The translations under genes and the position numbers were made by a program. DNA of 64,000 nt from Azospirillum sp. TSH58 (GTDB lineage: Bacteria; Pseudomonadota; Alphaproteobacteria; Azospirillales; Azospirillaceae): NCBI RefSeq assembly GCF_003119115.1, contig NZ_CP022363.1, positions 1 through 64,000 of the forward strand, in the 5' to 3' direction. Positions 47,667 through 56,751 of this stretch are shown in pieces (positions within the stretch are counted from its first letter, which is position 1; each line of letters starts with the position of its first letter). Below the pieces are notes generated by a model, which did not search any database, was not told where the DNA came from, and saw only the letters and a program-made list of their open reading frames with translations.

Positions 47667-47672
47667 ACCCCT

Positions 47673-48587
47673 TCATTCCGTGCGTCTCAGCAGGTCGAGA
47701 AAGCGCTCCAGCACCAGGTTGGGCCGCGTCCCCTTCCTGGTGACCGCCTGGAATTCCTGGGCGTAATGGAAGCGGTCCGGCAGAAGGGCGCGCATCGCCC
47801 CGCGCTCGACCCATTGCCGCGCGTAATGGGTGGGCAGGAAGCCGACGTAGCAGCCGGTCAGGATGAGGAAGGCCACGCCCTCGCGGTCGGTCGCGGTGGC
47901 GGTGGCGGTCAGCGCCTGCTGCACCCCCGCCGCCTCCGGCACCTGCTGCGCCTCGGTCGGGGCCACGGCGTCGGCGGCCTCCACCGCCGCGTCGGGCACC
48001 GTCCCGGCGTCGAACAGCGGATGTCCGCGCCCGCAATAGAGGCGCGATTCCTCCTGGTACAGCGGCAGGCGGTCCAGGCCGGGCAGGGCGCGGCGCGCCG
48101 GCACGACGCCGACCTGCAGGCGCCCGTCGAGAACGCCGCGCTCGATCTCGTTGGGCGGGATCATGCGGATGTTCACCCGCACCTCCGGCCCCTGCTGCTT
48201 CAGGCCGCGCAGGGCGTTGGTCACGCGCATCTTCGGCATCGTCACGAGGTTGTCGGTGATGCCGATGTTCAATTCGCCGCGCAGCCGCCCGTGCGCGGCG
48301 TTGATCTCGCTGCGGAAGCTCTCCAGACCGGCGAACAGGCGCAGCGCCGCCTCGTAGGCCATGCGCCCGTCGTCGGTGAGCAGGAAACCCGCCCGCCCGC
48401 GCCGGCACAGCCGCAGCCCCAGCCGCCGCTCCAGATCGGCCATGTGCAGGCTGATGGCGGCGCGGCTGATGTTCAGCTCCACCTCCGCCGCGGAAAAGCC
48501 GCCGCACTCCACCACCGTCTTGAAGACGCGCAGCAGGCGCAGGTCGGCGTCGTTGAGGCCGCTCAAGGGGCGGGCGGGCTTGGACAT
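47673..48587 (-). CDS. LysR-family transcriptional regulator
   Basis: The 304-residue protein starts at ATG 48587 (MSKPARPLSGL). The N-terminal helix-turn-helix is at about residues 10-70: LRVFKTVVECGGFSAAEVEL, NISRAAISLHMADLERRLGL. The effector-binding domain covers the rest, with LNIGITDNLVTMP and FLILTGCYVGFLPTHYA. It is divergent from the aminotransferase and semialdehyde dehydrogenase genes, so it is the likely regulator of that catabolic operon. The intergenic region has suitable direct and inverted repeats at 48604-48648. Confidence 0.9.
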   Translation of the reverse strand: MSKPARPLSGLNDADLRLLRVFKTVVECGGFSAAEVELNISRAAISLHMADLERRLGLRLCRRGRAGFLLTDDGRMAYEAALRLFAGLESFRSEINAAHGRLRGELNIGITDNLVTMPKMRVTNALRGLKQQGPEVRVNIRMIPPNEIERGVLDGRLQVGVVPARRALPGLDRLPLYQEESRLYCGRGHPLFDAGTVPDAAVEAADAVAPTEAQQVPEAAGVQQALTATATATDREGVAFLILTGCYVGFLPTHYARQWVERGAMRALLPDRFHYAQEFQAVTRKGTRPNLVLERFLDLLRRTE

Positions 48588-48603
48588 GGATAGGTAAGCG
48601 GAT

Positions 48604-48648
48604 GCTTGCGTAAGGTTTGGATGGTTTGGATTTAACCGCAACCAAGCC
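48604..48648. promoter_or_regulatory. Candidate LysR binding region
   Basis: GCTTGCG (48604-48610) pairs with CGCAACCAAGC (48637-48647) around two tandem GGTTTGGAT repeats (48614-48622 and 48623-48631). It lies between the divergent LysR and aminotransferase genes, the usual place for a LysR operator. Confidence 0.5.
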
Positions 48649-48712
48649 TCCGCGCACACTGTTTTCCGAGATGTTCTCCGAAGCCCACCCCAGCCAGCAG
48701 GAGTGCCGCCCG

Positions 48713-50074
48713 ATGCCGCCGTTGGACGAGAGCCAGAAGACCGGAACCGCCCCGACCGCCGGGCTGACGCGCGAGGAGCTGGACGCCCACTGGATGCCCT
48801 TCACGGCGAACCGCGAGTTCAAGGCCAACCCACGCCTGATCGCCCGCGCCGAGGGCGCCTGGTACTGGGACGCCGAGGGGCGCAAGATCTACGACAGCCT
48901 GTCCGGCCTGTGGTGCTGCGGCGCCGGCCACGGCCGCCGCGAGATCAGCGAGGCGGTGGCCCGCCAGATCGGGGAGCTGGACTACAGCCCGGCCTTCCAG
49001 TTCGGCCACCCCGCCGCCTTCAAGCTGGCGCACAAACTGGCCTCGATGACGCCGGCCGGGCTGGACCATGTGTTCTTCGTCAATTCCGGGTCGGAGGCGA
49101 CCGACACCGCGCTGAAGATGGCGCGGGCCTATTGGCGGCTGAAGGGCCAGCCGGCCAAGACCAAGCTGATCGGCCGGTCGAAGGGCTATCACGGCGTCAA
49201 TTTCGGCGGCATCAGCCTGGGCGGCATCGGCGGCAACCGCAAGCTGTTCGGCGCGGGCGTCGAGGCCGACCATCTGCCGCACACGCTGCTGCCGCAGAAC
49301 GCCTTCACCAAGGGCCTGCCGGAGCAGGGCGCCGAACTGGCCGATGCGCTGGAGGAGCTGGTCGCCCTGCACGACGCCTCAAACATCGCCGCGGTGATCG
49401 TGGAACCGCTGGCCGGCTCCGCCGGCGTGCTGCCGCCGCCCAAGGGCTACCTGAATCGGCTGCGCGCGCTGTGCGACAAGCACAACATCCTGCTGATCTT
49501 CGACGAGGTCATCACCGGCTTCGGCCGCATGGGGGCCGCCTTCGGCGCCGACGCCTTCGGCGTGGTCCCCGACATCATGAACGTCGCCAAGGGGTTGACC
49601 AACGGCGCGGTGCCGATGGGCGCCGTTGTCGCCAGCCACGAGATCTACCAGACCTTCATGGACAACGGCGGCGCCGACTACATGGTCGAGTTCCCGCACG
49701 GCTACACCTACTCCGCCCACCCCGTCGCCTGCGCCGCCGGCCTCGCCGCGCTGGAGCTGTTCGAGCGGGACAGGCTCGCCGAGAAGGCGGCGGATCTGGC
49801 TCCGCATTTCGAGACGGTGCTGCACGGGCTGAAGGGACTGAAGCACGTCACCGACATCCGCAACTACGGCCTCGCCGGCGCGGTGCAGATCGCTGCCCTG
49901 CCGGGCGAGCCGGCCCGCCGCCCCTACGAGATCGCCATGAAATGCTGGAAGGCGGGCTTCTACGTCCGCTTCGGCGGCGATACGCTGCAGTTCGGCCCGC
50001 ATTTCATCAGCGAGCGCGACGACCTCGACCGGCTGATGAACGCCGTCGCCGACGCCATCCAGGCGACCGCCTGA
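48713..50074 (+). CDS. Class III omega-aminotransferase (beta-alanine/pyruvate type)
   Basis: The 453-residue enzyme starts at ATG 48713 after AGGAG; an upstream in-frame start would cover the regulator operator. It has LDAHWMPFTANREFKANPRL at its N-terminus, typical of omega-amino acid:pyruvate transaminases, then VFFVNSGSEATDTALKMARA, GRSKGYHGVNFGG, LLIFDEVITGFGRMG and the PLP lysine in NVAKGLTNGAVPMG. It probably transfers the amino group of beta-alanine to pyruvate and yields malonate semialdehyde. The next gene encodes the dehydrogenase that would use that product. Confidence 0.92.
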   Translation: MPPLDESQKTGTAPTAGLTREELDAHWMPFTANREFKANPRLIARAEGAWYWDAEGRKIYDSLSGLWCCGAGHGRREISEAVARQIGELDYSPAFQFGHPAAFKLAHKLASMTPAGLDHVFFVNSGSEATDTALKMARAYWRLKGQPAKTKLIGRSKGYHGVNFGGISLGGIGGNRKLFGAGVEADHLPHTLLPQNAFTKGLPEQGAELADALEELVALHDASNIAAVIVEPLAGSAGVLPPPKGYLNRLRALCDKHNILLIFDEVITGFGRMGAAFGADAFGVVPDIMNVAKGLTNGAVPMGAVVASHEIYQTFMDNGGADYMVEFPHGYTYSAHPVACAAGLAALELFERDRLAEKAADLAPHFETVLHGLKGLKHVTDIRNYGLAGAVQIAALPGEPARRPYEIAMKCWKAGFYVRFGGDTLQFGPHFISERDDLDRLMNAVADAIQATA

Positions 50075-50103
50075 GCCATCGACGGAGGACAGTGGAGACC
50101 GCC

Positions 50104-51603
50104 ATGACCCTCGTTCCGCACCTCATCGGCGGCACGGCCGACGCCCCCGCCGACACCCGCAGCGCCGACATCGTGAACCCGGCGACGGGCGAGACCGTCG
50201 GCCGCGTCCCGCTTGCCGGCCGCGCCACCGTGGAATCGGCCATCGCCGCGGCCGAGGCCGCCTTCCCGGCGTGGCGGGCGACGCCGCCGGCCAAGCGGGC
50301 GCGGGTGATGTTCCGCTTCCGGCAGCTGCTGGAGGACAACGCCGACCGCGTCTGCGCGGCGATCACGCGGGAACACGGCAAGACGCTGGAGGACGCCCGC
50401 GGCGAGCTGACCCGCGGCATCGAGAACGTCGAATACGCCTGCGGCATCGCCGACCTGCTGAAGGGCGAGCATTCCAAGAATGTCGGGCCGGGCATCGACA
50501 GCTGGTCGGAGTTCCAGCCGCTGGGCGTCGTGGCGGGCATCACGCCCTTCAATTTCCCGGCCATGGTCCCGCTGTGGATGTTCCCGGTCGCCGTGGCCTG
50601 CGGCAACAGCTTCATCCTGAAGCCGTCGGAGCGCGACCCGAGCGCGTCCCTGCTCGTCGCGCAGCTGGCCCAGGAGGCAGGGCTGCCGCCGGGCGTGCTG
50701 AACGTCGTCCATGGCGACAAGGAGGCGGTGGACACGCTGCTGACCGACCGGCGCGTCCAGGCGGTCAGCTTTGTCGGCTCCACGCCGGTCGCCGAGCATG
50801 TCTACGCCACCGGCACCGCCAACGGCAAACGGGTGCAGGCGCTGGGCGGGGCCAAGAACCACGCCATCGTCATGCCCGACGCCGACCTCGACAATGCGGT
50901 CAGCGCCATCATGGGGGCGGCCTACGGCTCCTGCGGGGAGCGCTGCATGGCGATCTCCGTGGTCGTCGCGGTGGGCGACGCGACCGCCGACCGCGTGGTG
51001 GCGATGCTGGCGGAGCAGGTGCGCGGCCTGACGGTCGGGGCGGGGACCGGCACCGGCTGCGACATGGGTCCGCTGGTCACCCGCGCCCATTTCGAGAAGG
51101 TGAAGGGGTACGTGGACCAGGGCGTCGCCGAAGGGGCGGAACTGGTGGTCGACGGCCGCGGGCTGGTGGTGCCGGGGAACGAGGGCGGCTTCTTCCTCGG
51201 CGGCTGCCTGTTCGACCGGGTGACGCCGGAGATGAGCGTCTATCGGGAGGAGATCTTCGGCCCGGTCCTCTGCGTCGTGCGCGTGAAGACGATGCAGGAG
51301 GGCATGGACCTGATCGACGCCCACGAATACGGCAACGGCACCTGCCTGTTCACCCGCGACGGCGAGGCCGCGCGCTACTTCACCGACGCGATCAAGGTGG
51401 GCATGGTCGGCGTCAACGTGCCGCTGCCGGTGCCGGTTTCCTACCACAGCTTCGGCGGCTGGAAGCGGTCGCTGTTCGGCGATCTGGCGGCCTACGGGCC
51501 GGACGGCGTGCGCTTCTACACCCGGCGCAAGACGATCACCCAGCGCTGGCCGGCGGGCGGCGTGCGCGAAGGCGCGCAGTTTTCCTTCCCATCGATGAAG
51601 TGA
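50104..51603 (+). CDS. mmsA: CoA-acylating methylmalonate-semialdehyde dehydrogenase
   Basis: The 499-residue aldehyde dehydrogenase starts at ATG 50104 after GGAG, 29 bases from the aminotransferase stop. It carries GITPFNFPAMVPLWMFPVA, FVGSTPVAEHVYATGTANGK, ALGGAKNHAIVMPDADLD and the catalytic Cys in GSCGERCMAIS. The GERCMAIS context distinguishes MmsA from ordinary aldehyde dehydrogenases. It converts malonate or methylmalonate semialdehyde to acetyl- or propionyl-CoA with CO2 release. With the upstream transaminase it completes a beta-alanine route. Confidence 0.94.
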   Translation: MTLVPHLIGGTADAPADTRSADIVNPATGETVGRVPLAGRATVESAIAAAEAAFPAWRATPPAKRARVMFRFRQLLEDNADRVCAAITREHGKTLEDARGELTRGIENVEYACGIADLLKGEHSKNVGPGIDSWSEFQPLGVVAGITPFNFPAMVPLWMFPVAVACGNSFILKPSERDPSASLLVAQLAQEAGLPPGVLNVVHGDKEAVDTLLTDRRVQAVSFVGSTPVAEHVYATGTANGKRVQALGGAKNHAIVMPDADLDNAVSAIMGAAYGSCGERCMAISVVVAVGDATADRVVAMLAEQVRGLTVGAGTGTGCDMGPLVTRAHFEKVKGYVDQGVAEGAELVVDGRGLVVPGNEGGFFLGGCLFDRVTPEMSVYREEIFGPVLCVVRVKTMQEGMDLIDAHEYGNGTCLFTRDGEAARYFTDAIKVGMVGVNVPLPVPVSYHSFGGWKRSLFGDLAAYGPDGVRFYTRRKTITQRWPAGGVREGAQFSFPSMK

Positions 51604-51616
51604 GCGGAGCGAGTTT

Positions 51617-51800
51617 CCCCTCTCCCCTCTGGGGAGAGGGTTAGGGTGAGGGGGGTGCGCATGGCGCCACGTCCGGTACAGGCGCAACCCCCTCACCGGC
51701 TCTCAGCGGATGCCATAGGCATCCGCCTGCCGCCGTCAGCGCTGGCCTTTAGCCAGCGCGAAAGGCCCTTCGGGCCACCCTCTCCCCAGAGGGGAGAGGG
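51617..51800. repeat. Dispersed palindromic intergenic repeat, form A, inverted
   Basis: This is a nearly identical reverse-orientation copy of the element at 2661-2835: GGCCCGAAGGGCC, GCGCTGGC/GCCAGCGC and GCGGATGCC/GGCATCCGC hairpins, flanked by CTCTCCCC-type arms. It lies between mmsA and the converging GntR gene. Confidence 0.9.
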
Positions 51801-51808
51801 CTAAGAGG

Positions 51809-52567
51809 CTACATCATCGGCAGACCGTCCTTGAACGCGGCTTTCACGTCGGGTCCCCGGACCTCGGCCAGCCGCAGCCAGTCGAGGAAGTCGCCGTGCC
51901 GCTCGACATGGGCGGCCAGGCCGAGCGTGTGCTCGCGCGCCAGACGCTCGGCCAATTCGCCGTCGCGCCGCTCCAGCGCCCGGATGATGTCGCGGTGCTC
52001 GTGCATCGACTGTTCGGCCCGGTTGTCCTGGCGGATCGACAGCTTGCGGATGGCCCGCATGTGGATGAACAGGTTGTCGGTCAAGGTCTCCAGGATGCGC
52101 GCCCGGCTGAGACGGATGATCGCCTTGTGGAACTCGATGTTGGCGTCGGAATATTCCTGGATGTTGTCGGACGGGGCCTGTTCCTCGAAGCTGCGGAAGA
52201 TGTCCCACAGCGTGCCGATGTCCTCCGCGGTGGCGCGCTCGGCGGCGAGGCGGGTCGCCATGCTTTCCAGCGCCGCCCAGGCGATGATCATCTCGATGAT
52301 CTCGGTCTTGGTCTTGCGGACGACGTAGATTCCCCGCCGCGGCTCCAGCCGCACCAGCCCTTCCTGCTCCAGCAGGGTCAGGGCCTCGCGGATCGGGGTG
52401 CGGCTGACGCCCAGCAGGCCGCTGAGCTGGCGCTCGTCCAGCCGGACGTCGCCGGGGTGGTCGTAGATGTCCATCTGGATGATGGCCTGCTTCAACCGTC
52501 GGTAGACCTGGTTGCGGAAGGTGGCTCCGGAGTCCAGCGGTTGCACGGACAGTTCGGGTGGCGGCAT
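51809..52567 (-). CDS. GntR-family regulator, FadR/FCD subgroup
   Basis: The 252-residue protein starts at ATG 52567 after AAGGAG. The winged helix lies at about residues 20-85: VYRRLKQAIIQMDIYDHPGD, LSGLLGVSRTPIREAL, RLEPRRGIYVV. The all-helical FCD effector domain has the expected metal-site residues: the Asp/His in YSDANIEFHKAIIRLS and His residues in MHEHRDIIRAL and VERHGDF. FCD regulators bind carboxylates or similar metabolites. The regulated genes are not obvious: mmsA converges on it, and the tctCBA operon lies 2 kb upstream. Confidence 0.88.
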   Translation of the reverse strand: MPPPELSVQPLDSGATFRNQVYRRLKQAIIQMDIYDHPGDVRLDERQLSGLLGVSRTPIREALTLLEQEGLVRLEPRRGIYVVRKTKTEIIEMIIAWAALESMATRLAAERATAEDIGTLWDIFRSFEEQAPSDNIQEYSDANIEFHKAIIRLSRARILETLTDNLFIHMRAIRKLSIRQDNRAEQSMHEHRDIIRALERRDGELAERLAREHTLGLAAHVERHGDFLDWLRLAEVRGPDVKAAFKDGLPMM

Positions 52568-52602
52568 CGGGCTGCTCCTTCGATGGGCGGATGGCCGGGG
52601 AA

Positions 52603-53289
52603 TCACCCGACGAAGCGGTTCCGGTTGAGATGCTCCTCCACGCGCTTCACCCCGCTCACGCCGCTTGCCGCGGTGTGCAGGGCGCGGCGCTGCTCCTCGC
52701 TGTCGACCATGCCCCAGAGCTGCACGACCCCGTCGTTGACGACGATGTTGATCCGATCGAGGTCCACCCAGGACTGTCCGTCCAACGCCTCCAGCAGCGC
52801 GGCGCGGATCGCCTCGTCGCCGGACGCGCCGAAGCCGGCGGCGCCGCGCCGGTTGCGGAGCAGCCCCTGCAGCAGGTTGGCCCGGCTGATGATGCCGACC
52901 GGGCGCCCGTCGACCAGAACAGGGGCGCGCTTGATCCGCTTGTCCTCCATCAGATCGGCGATCTCGGCGATCTCCGTGTCGGGTGCCACGGCGTGGACCG
53001 GGCGCGACATGACGTCGCGCGCGCAGCGCCCGTGCGTCTTCAGGAAGTCGGCGGCCTGCACGTTGCGGCCCACCAGCATCTCCAGCCAGCGGGCGCGCGG
53101 GCGGTCGGTTCCCGTCTCCACCCGGCGCAGAAGGTCCCCCTCGCTGATGATGCCGACCGCGCGGCCGTCCTGGTCCACCACCGGCAAGCCGCTGATCCGA
53201 TGGCCTAAAAGCAGTTCCGCGATGTCCGGCACGGGGGTGTCCAGCGCCACCGTGATGACCGGCGATGTCATGACATCCTTCGCTTGCAT
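52603..53289 (-). CDS. CBS-pair protein with BON domain
   Basis: The 228-residue protein starts at ATG 53289 after GGGAGG. Two CBS domains lie at about residues 1-60 and 85-145: VMTSPVITVALDTPVPDIAE, GHRISGLPVVDQDGRAVGII and VMSRPVHAVAPDTEIAEIAD, KRIKRAPVLVDGRPVGII. A BON domain follows at about 155-228, with INIVVNDGVVQLWGMVDSEEQ. CBS pairs bind adenosine nucleotides; BON domains usually bind membranes or lipids. The combination is common in alphaproteobacteria with unclear function. It has no transmembrane helix. Confidence 0.9.
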   Translation of the reverse strand: MQAKDVMTSPVITVALDTPVPDIAELLLGHRISGLPVVDQDGRAVGIISEGDLLRRVETGTDRPRARWLEMLVGRNVQAADFLKTHGRCARDVMSRPVHAVAPDTEIAEIADLMEDKRIKRAPVLVDGRPVGIISRANLLQGLLRNRRGAAGFGASGDEAIRAALLEALDGQSWVDLDRINIVVNDGVVQLWGMVDSEEQRRALHTAASGVSGVKRVEEHLNRNRFVG

Positions 53290-53450
53290 CTCGACGTTCC
53301 TCCCTGAACTGGCGGTGCGGAGCCTGTGTCCGGCTCCTGCTGCGTGTCTGGTATACGAAATGCTATGTTTCTTATCCCTTGCTCCCCAACGGACTTTGCG
53401 CCATCTGTGCTGCAACGCAGCATGAGTGTGGTCAGAGTCCGGAGTTCCCC

Positions 53451-53639
53451 ATGTTGGAGAGTCTTGTCATCGTGTTCGCCCTGGCCGGGTTGGCCGCCGT
53501 GGTGACGGAGATTTTGCGGAACGATCCGGGCCTCATCTCCGAGATCACCAGCGACGTGCGCGCCATGGCCCAGCCGGGCCGGTTCCGGGCGGTGCGGGGC
53601 GACCGCTGCCGCGAGCCCCGTCGCCCGTCCTCCTGCTGA
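53451..53639 (+). CDS. Small hypothetical membrane peptide
   Basis: The 62-residue product starts at ATG 53451, after a weak GGAG site. It has one hydrophobic helix, VIVFALAGLAAVVTEIL, at about residues 5-21, then a polar, basic tail ending in Cys. I do not recognise it. It stands between the divergent CBS-BON gene and the converging terC gene. Composition is like its neighbours; coding status is uncertain. Confidence 0.5.
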   Translation: MLESLVIVFALAGLAAVVTEILRNDPGLISEITSDVRAMAQPGRFRAVRGDRCREPRRPSSC

Positions 53640-53646
53640 CGGCTCC

Positions 53647-54351
53647 TCAGGCCGGATCGGTCTCCACCACGGCGCGGCGGCGGTTGATGCTGCGGGCCAT
53701 CAGGAAGCCGGCCGTCATCACCCCCAGCGCCGCGACGAAGGGCGCCGTCCCGGTCAGCACCGGCAGGCTTTCCGTCACGTGGGAATGGATGCTCGGGTCG
53801 GTGAGGATGACCTCCGCCGCGATGTAGCCGAGCAGCCCGGCGCCGGCATAGACCAGGGCCGGCAGCCGCTCGATGGCCTTCAGGATCAGGGTGCTGCCGA
53901 AGACGATCAGCGGGATGCTGATGGCCAGCCCCAGGATCAGCAGGACCGTGTTGCCGTGCGAGGCGGCGGCGATGGCGATGACGTTGTCCAGGCTCATAAC
54001 CGCGTCGGCGATCACGATGGTGCGGACCACCCCCCACAGCCCGGCGGAAGTGCCGGCATGCTCCGCCTGCGCCTCCTCCTCGGTGGGCAGCATCAGCTTG
54101 ATGGCGATCCAGAACAGCAGCGCCCCGCCGATGATCTTCAGGTACGGGATGGCCAGCAGATAGGCGATGATGACGGCGAACAGCACGCGCAGCACGATGG
54201 CCGCCCCGGTGCCGAGGAAGACGCCGATCTTCTGTTGCTTCGGCGGCAGCGAGCGGCAGGCCAGAGCGATGACCAGCGCGTTGTCGCCGCTCAGCAGGAT
54301 GTCGATCCAGATGATCTGGAGCAGAGCGATCATGAAATCGGACGTGTCCAT
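53647..54351 (-). CDS. TerC-family (YjbE-type) membrane protein
   Basis: The 234-residue protein has seven membrane segments. The two TerC acidic motifs are present, ILLSGDNALVIALA near residue 20 and DAVMSLDNVIAIAAA near residue 118; these Asp/Asn residues probably coordinate metal ions. TerC/YjbE-type proteins are linked to manganese or other metal export and tellurite resistance. It follows tctA on the same strand after about 80 bases, so it may be read through, but a separate promoter is likely. No neighbouring ter genes are present. Confidence 0.9.
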   Translation of the reverse strand: MDTSDFMIALLQIIWIDILLSGDNALVIALACRSLPPKQQKIGVFLGTGAAIVLRVLFAVIIAYLLAIPYLKIIGGALLFWIAIKLMLPTEEEAQAEHAGTSAGLWGVVRTIVIADAVMSLDNVIAIAAASHGNTVLLILGLAISIPLIVFGSTLILKAIERLPALVYAGAGLLGYIAAEVILTDPSIHSHVTESLPVLTGTAPFVAALGVMTAGFLMARSINRRRAVVETDPA

Positions 54352-54430
54352 CGTCCCGAACCCCCCGATGTGAGAAGAAGGTCCCCGGCCGGCCGTCCCG
54401 TCCCGGAGGCCGGCGGGGGAGTGGGTGGAG

Positions 54431-55957
54431 CTATTTCACGGGGATGACCTGGGTCCCGCCGTCCTGCCGGGACTGGCGCTTGCGCAGCAGGGCGGAGATC
54501 AACGGCCAGAACAGCATGACCAGCGCCAGGGTGACGATGCTGCCGACCAGCGGGTTGGACCAGAAGATCGCCAGATCGCCCTGCGACACCAGCATGGCCT
54601 GCCGGAAGGAGCTTTCCGCCATATCGCCCAGCACCAGCGCCAGCACCAGCGGGGCCAGCGGGTAGGACAGCTTCTTGAAGACGTAGCCGACGACGCCGAA
54701 CACCAGCATCATGACGATGTCGAGGAAGGCGTTGTGCACCGTGTAGGCGCCGACCGCGCAGATCACCACGATGACCGGCGCGATGATGCTGAAGGGGATG
54801 CGCAGGATCGAGGCGAAGACCGGAACCGTGGTCAGCACCACGATCAGGCCGGCGATGTTGCCCAGATACATGCTGGCGATCAGGCCCCAGACGAACTCCT
54901 TCTGCTCGATGAACAGCAGCGGGCCGGGCTGGAGCCCCCAGATCAGCAGGCCGCCCAGCAGCACCGCCGCGGTGGGCGAGCCGGGGATGCCCAGAGTCAG
55001 CATGGGCAGCAGCGCGCTGGTGCCGGCGGCGTGGGCCGCGGTTTCCGGTGCGACCACGCCCTCCATCTCGCCGTTGCCGAAATTCTGGCGGTTCTTCGAG
55101 AAGCGCTTGGCGAGGCCATAGCTCATGAAGGAGGCCGGGGTGGCGCCGCCCGGCGTGATGCCCATCCAGCAGCCGACGATGGAGCCGCGGATGGCGGTGA
55201 CCCAATAGCGGGGCAGGCTCTTCCAGGTCTCCCACACGACCTTGGCGTTGATCTTGGCGCTCTTGCCCTTGAAGGCCAGGCCCTCCTCCATGGTCAGGAG
55301 GATCTCGCCGATGCCGAACAGGCCGATGACCGCGATCAGGAAGTCGAAGCCGCGCAGCAGTTCCACCGAACCGAAGGTCATGCGCAGCTCGCCGGTCACG
55401 CTGTCCAGCCCGACCGCCGCCAGCGCGAAGCCCAGCATCATGGCGCACAGCACCTTGAAGGGGGATTCGCTGCCCATGCCGACGAAACTGCAGAATGTCA
55501 GGAGCTGGACCGCGAAGAACTCCGCCGGGCCGAAGCGCAGGGCGAAGCCGGCGATCACCGGGGCCAGGAAGGTGATGAGCAGGACCGCCACGAAGGCCCC
55601 GAAGAAGGACGAGGTGAAGGCCGCCGTCAGCGCCTCGCCCGCGTGGCCCTTCTGCGCCATGGGGTGGCCGTCGAAGGTGGTCGCCACCGACCACGGTTCG
55701 CCCGGTATGTTGAACAGGACCGAGGTGATGGCCCCGCCGAACAGCGCCCCCCAGTAGATGCAGGAGAGCATGATGATCGCCGAGGTCGGCGACATGCTGA
55801 AGGTCAGGGGCAGCAGGATCGCCACCCCGTTCGCCCCGCCCAGCCCCGGCAGCACGCCGATCAGGACGCCCAGCGTGATGCCGATGAACATGTAGGCGAT
55901 GTTCATGGGATCGGCGAGCACGCCGAACCCGTGTATGAGTGACCCGAGCGCTTCCAA
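54431..55957 (-). CDS. tctA: TctA-family large permease subunit
   Basis: The 508-residue permease starts at TTG 55957, 4 bases after AGGGAGGG, giving the usual MEALGSLIHGF start; an upstream ATG 55978 lies before that site. It has about 11 membrane segments and typical TctA motifs: IGVLPGLGGANGVAILLP, GALFGGAITSVLFNIPG, GGATPASFMSYGLAKRFSK and LLPMLTLGIPGSPTAAVLLG. It forms the transport channel of a tripartite tricarboxylate carrier. It is the last gene of tctC-tctB-tctA on the minus strand. It is a distant paralog of the broken tctA at 235-1750. Confidence 0.94.
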   Translation of the reverse strand: MEALGSLIHGFGVLADPMNIAYMFIGITLGVLIGVLPGLGGANGVAILLPLTFSMSPTSAIIMLSCIYWGALFGGAITSVLFNIPGEPWSVATTFDGHPMAQKGHAGEALTAAFTSSFFGAFVAVLLITFLAPVIAGFALRFGPAEFFAVQLLTFCSFVGMGSESPFKVLCAMMLGFALAAVGLDSVTGELRMTFGSVELLRGFDFLIAVIGLFGIGEILLTMEEGLAFKGKSAKINAKVVWETWKSLPRYWVTAIRGSIVGCWMGITPGGATPASFMSYGLAKRFSKNRQNFGNGEMEGVVAPETAAHAAGTSALLPMLTLGIPGSPTAAVLLGGLLIWGLQPGPLLFIEQKEFVWGLIASMYLGNIAGLIVVLTTVPVFASILRIPFSIIAPVIVVICAVGAYTVHNAFLDIVMMLVFGVVGYVFKKLSYPLAPLVLALVLGDMAESSFRQAMLVSQGDLAIFWSNPLVGSIVTLALVMLFWPLISALLRKRQSRQDGGTQVIPVK

Positions 55958-56162
55958 GTTTCCCTCCCTTTCCGGCATCCGCGCCCGTTCCGTTTGGAAT
56001 CGTCGCGTCTTGAGCGCGCAGGACGGGGTTCGTCCCCGCCGCATGGGCTGGTTCGTCGCGGATGCCTGCCGCTGCTTCGGTGTGCGCGGCCGTTCCCGCG
56101 GCCGCCCCGGCTTTTAAAAAACTGGACTGGTAATAACTGGACCCGTCAGAACCCGAACCCCG

Positions 56163-56669
56163 TCAGAACCCGAACATCGTCTCCACCGGTCCCTTGGGAA
56201 GCGGAACCAGGAACCAGATCTCGAACATCACGAAGAGGCCCGCGGGCACGAGGATGGAGACGGGCAGGATCGTCTTGAGCGGATACTTGCCCACCCAATG
56301 CATGAAGAAGGCGATGAACAGCACCGCCGACAGATAGATGCCCAGAAAGGCGGTCAGGATCACGAAGACCACGCTGGGGACCAGCACCTGGAGAACCAGG
56401 GCGAGTTGGTGTTTCTCGACGAAGGCGGTGCGTTCGCCGCTGTGGCGCCAGAGGTTGACGGCCAGCGTGGCCAGACTGCTGACCAGCATGATCAGGCCGA
56501 CATAGAAGGGGAAGTAGCCGGCCTTCGGCCCGTCGGACCCCCAGCCGTTGCCGACGCGGACGCTGTCGGCCATCACCACGATGGCGACCAGGGCGAACAG
56601 CCCGGCGACGACGATTTCCATGGTCCGGTTCGAGACGACCGGATCACTGTTCTGCGTTCCATGCTCCAT
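56163..56669 (-). CDS. tctB: TctB-family small permease subunit
   Basis: The 168-residue protein starts at ATG 56669 after GGGAG. It has four membrane segments: VAGLFALVAIVVMADSV, PFYVGLIMLVSSLATLAV, a segment with VLQVLVPSVVFVILTAF, and PVSILVPAGLFVMFEIWF near the end. The FYVGLIML pattern is typical of TctB. It lies between tctC and tctA, 82 bases after tctC. There is a 205-base gap to tctA, without a clear promoter. Confidence 0.9.
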   Translation of the reverse strand: MEHGTQNSDPVVSNRTMEIVVAGLFALVAIVVMADSVRVGNGWGSDGPKAGYFPFYVGLIMLVSSLATLAVNLWRHSGERTAFVEKHQLALVLQVLVPSVVFVILTAFLGIYLSAVLFIAFFMHWVGKYPLKTILPVSILVPAGLFVMFEIWFLVPLPKGPVETMFGF

Positions 56670-56751
56670 GGCTCACTCCCACAAGAACCCGGAAGGTGGG
56701 GGAGGGCGCCCGGGGCGCGATGCCCCGGGGGCCGCGCTTGAGACGAGAGGG

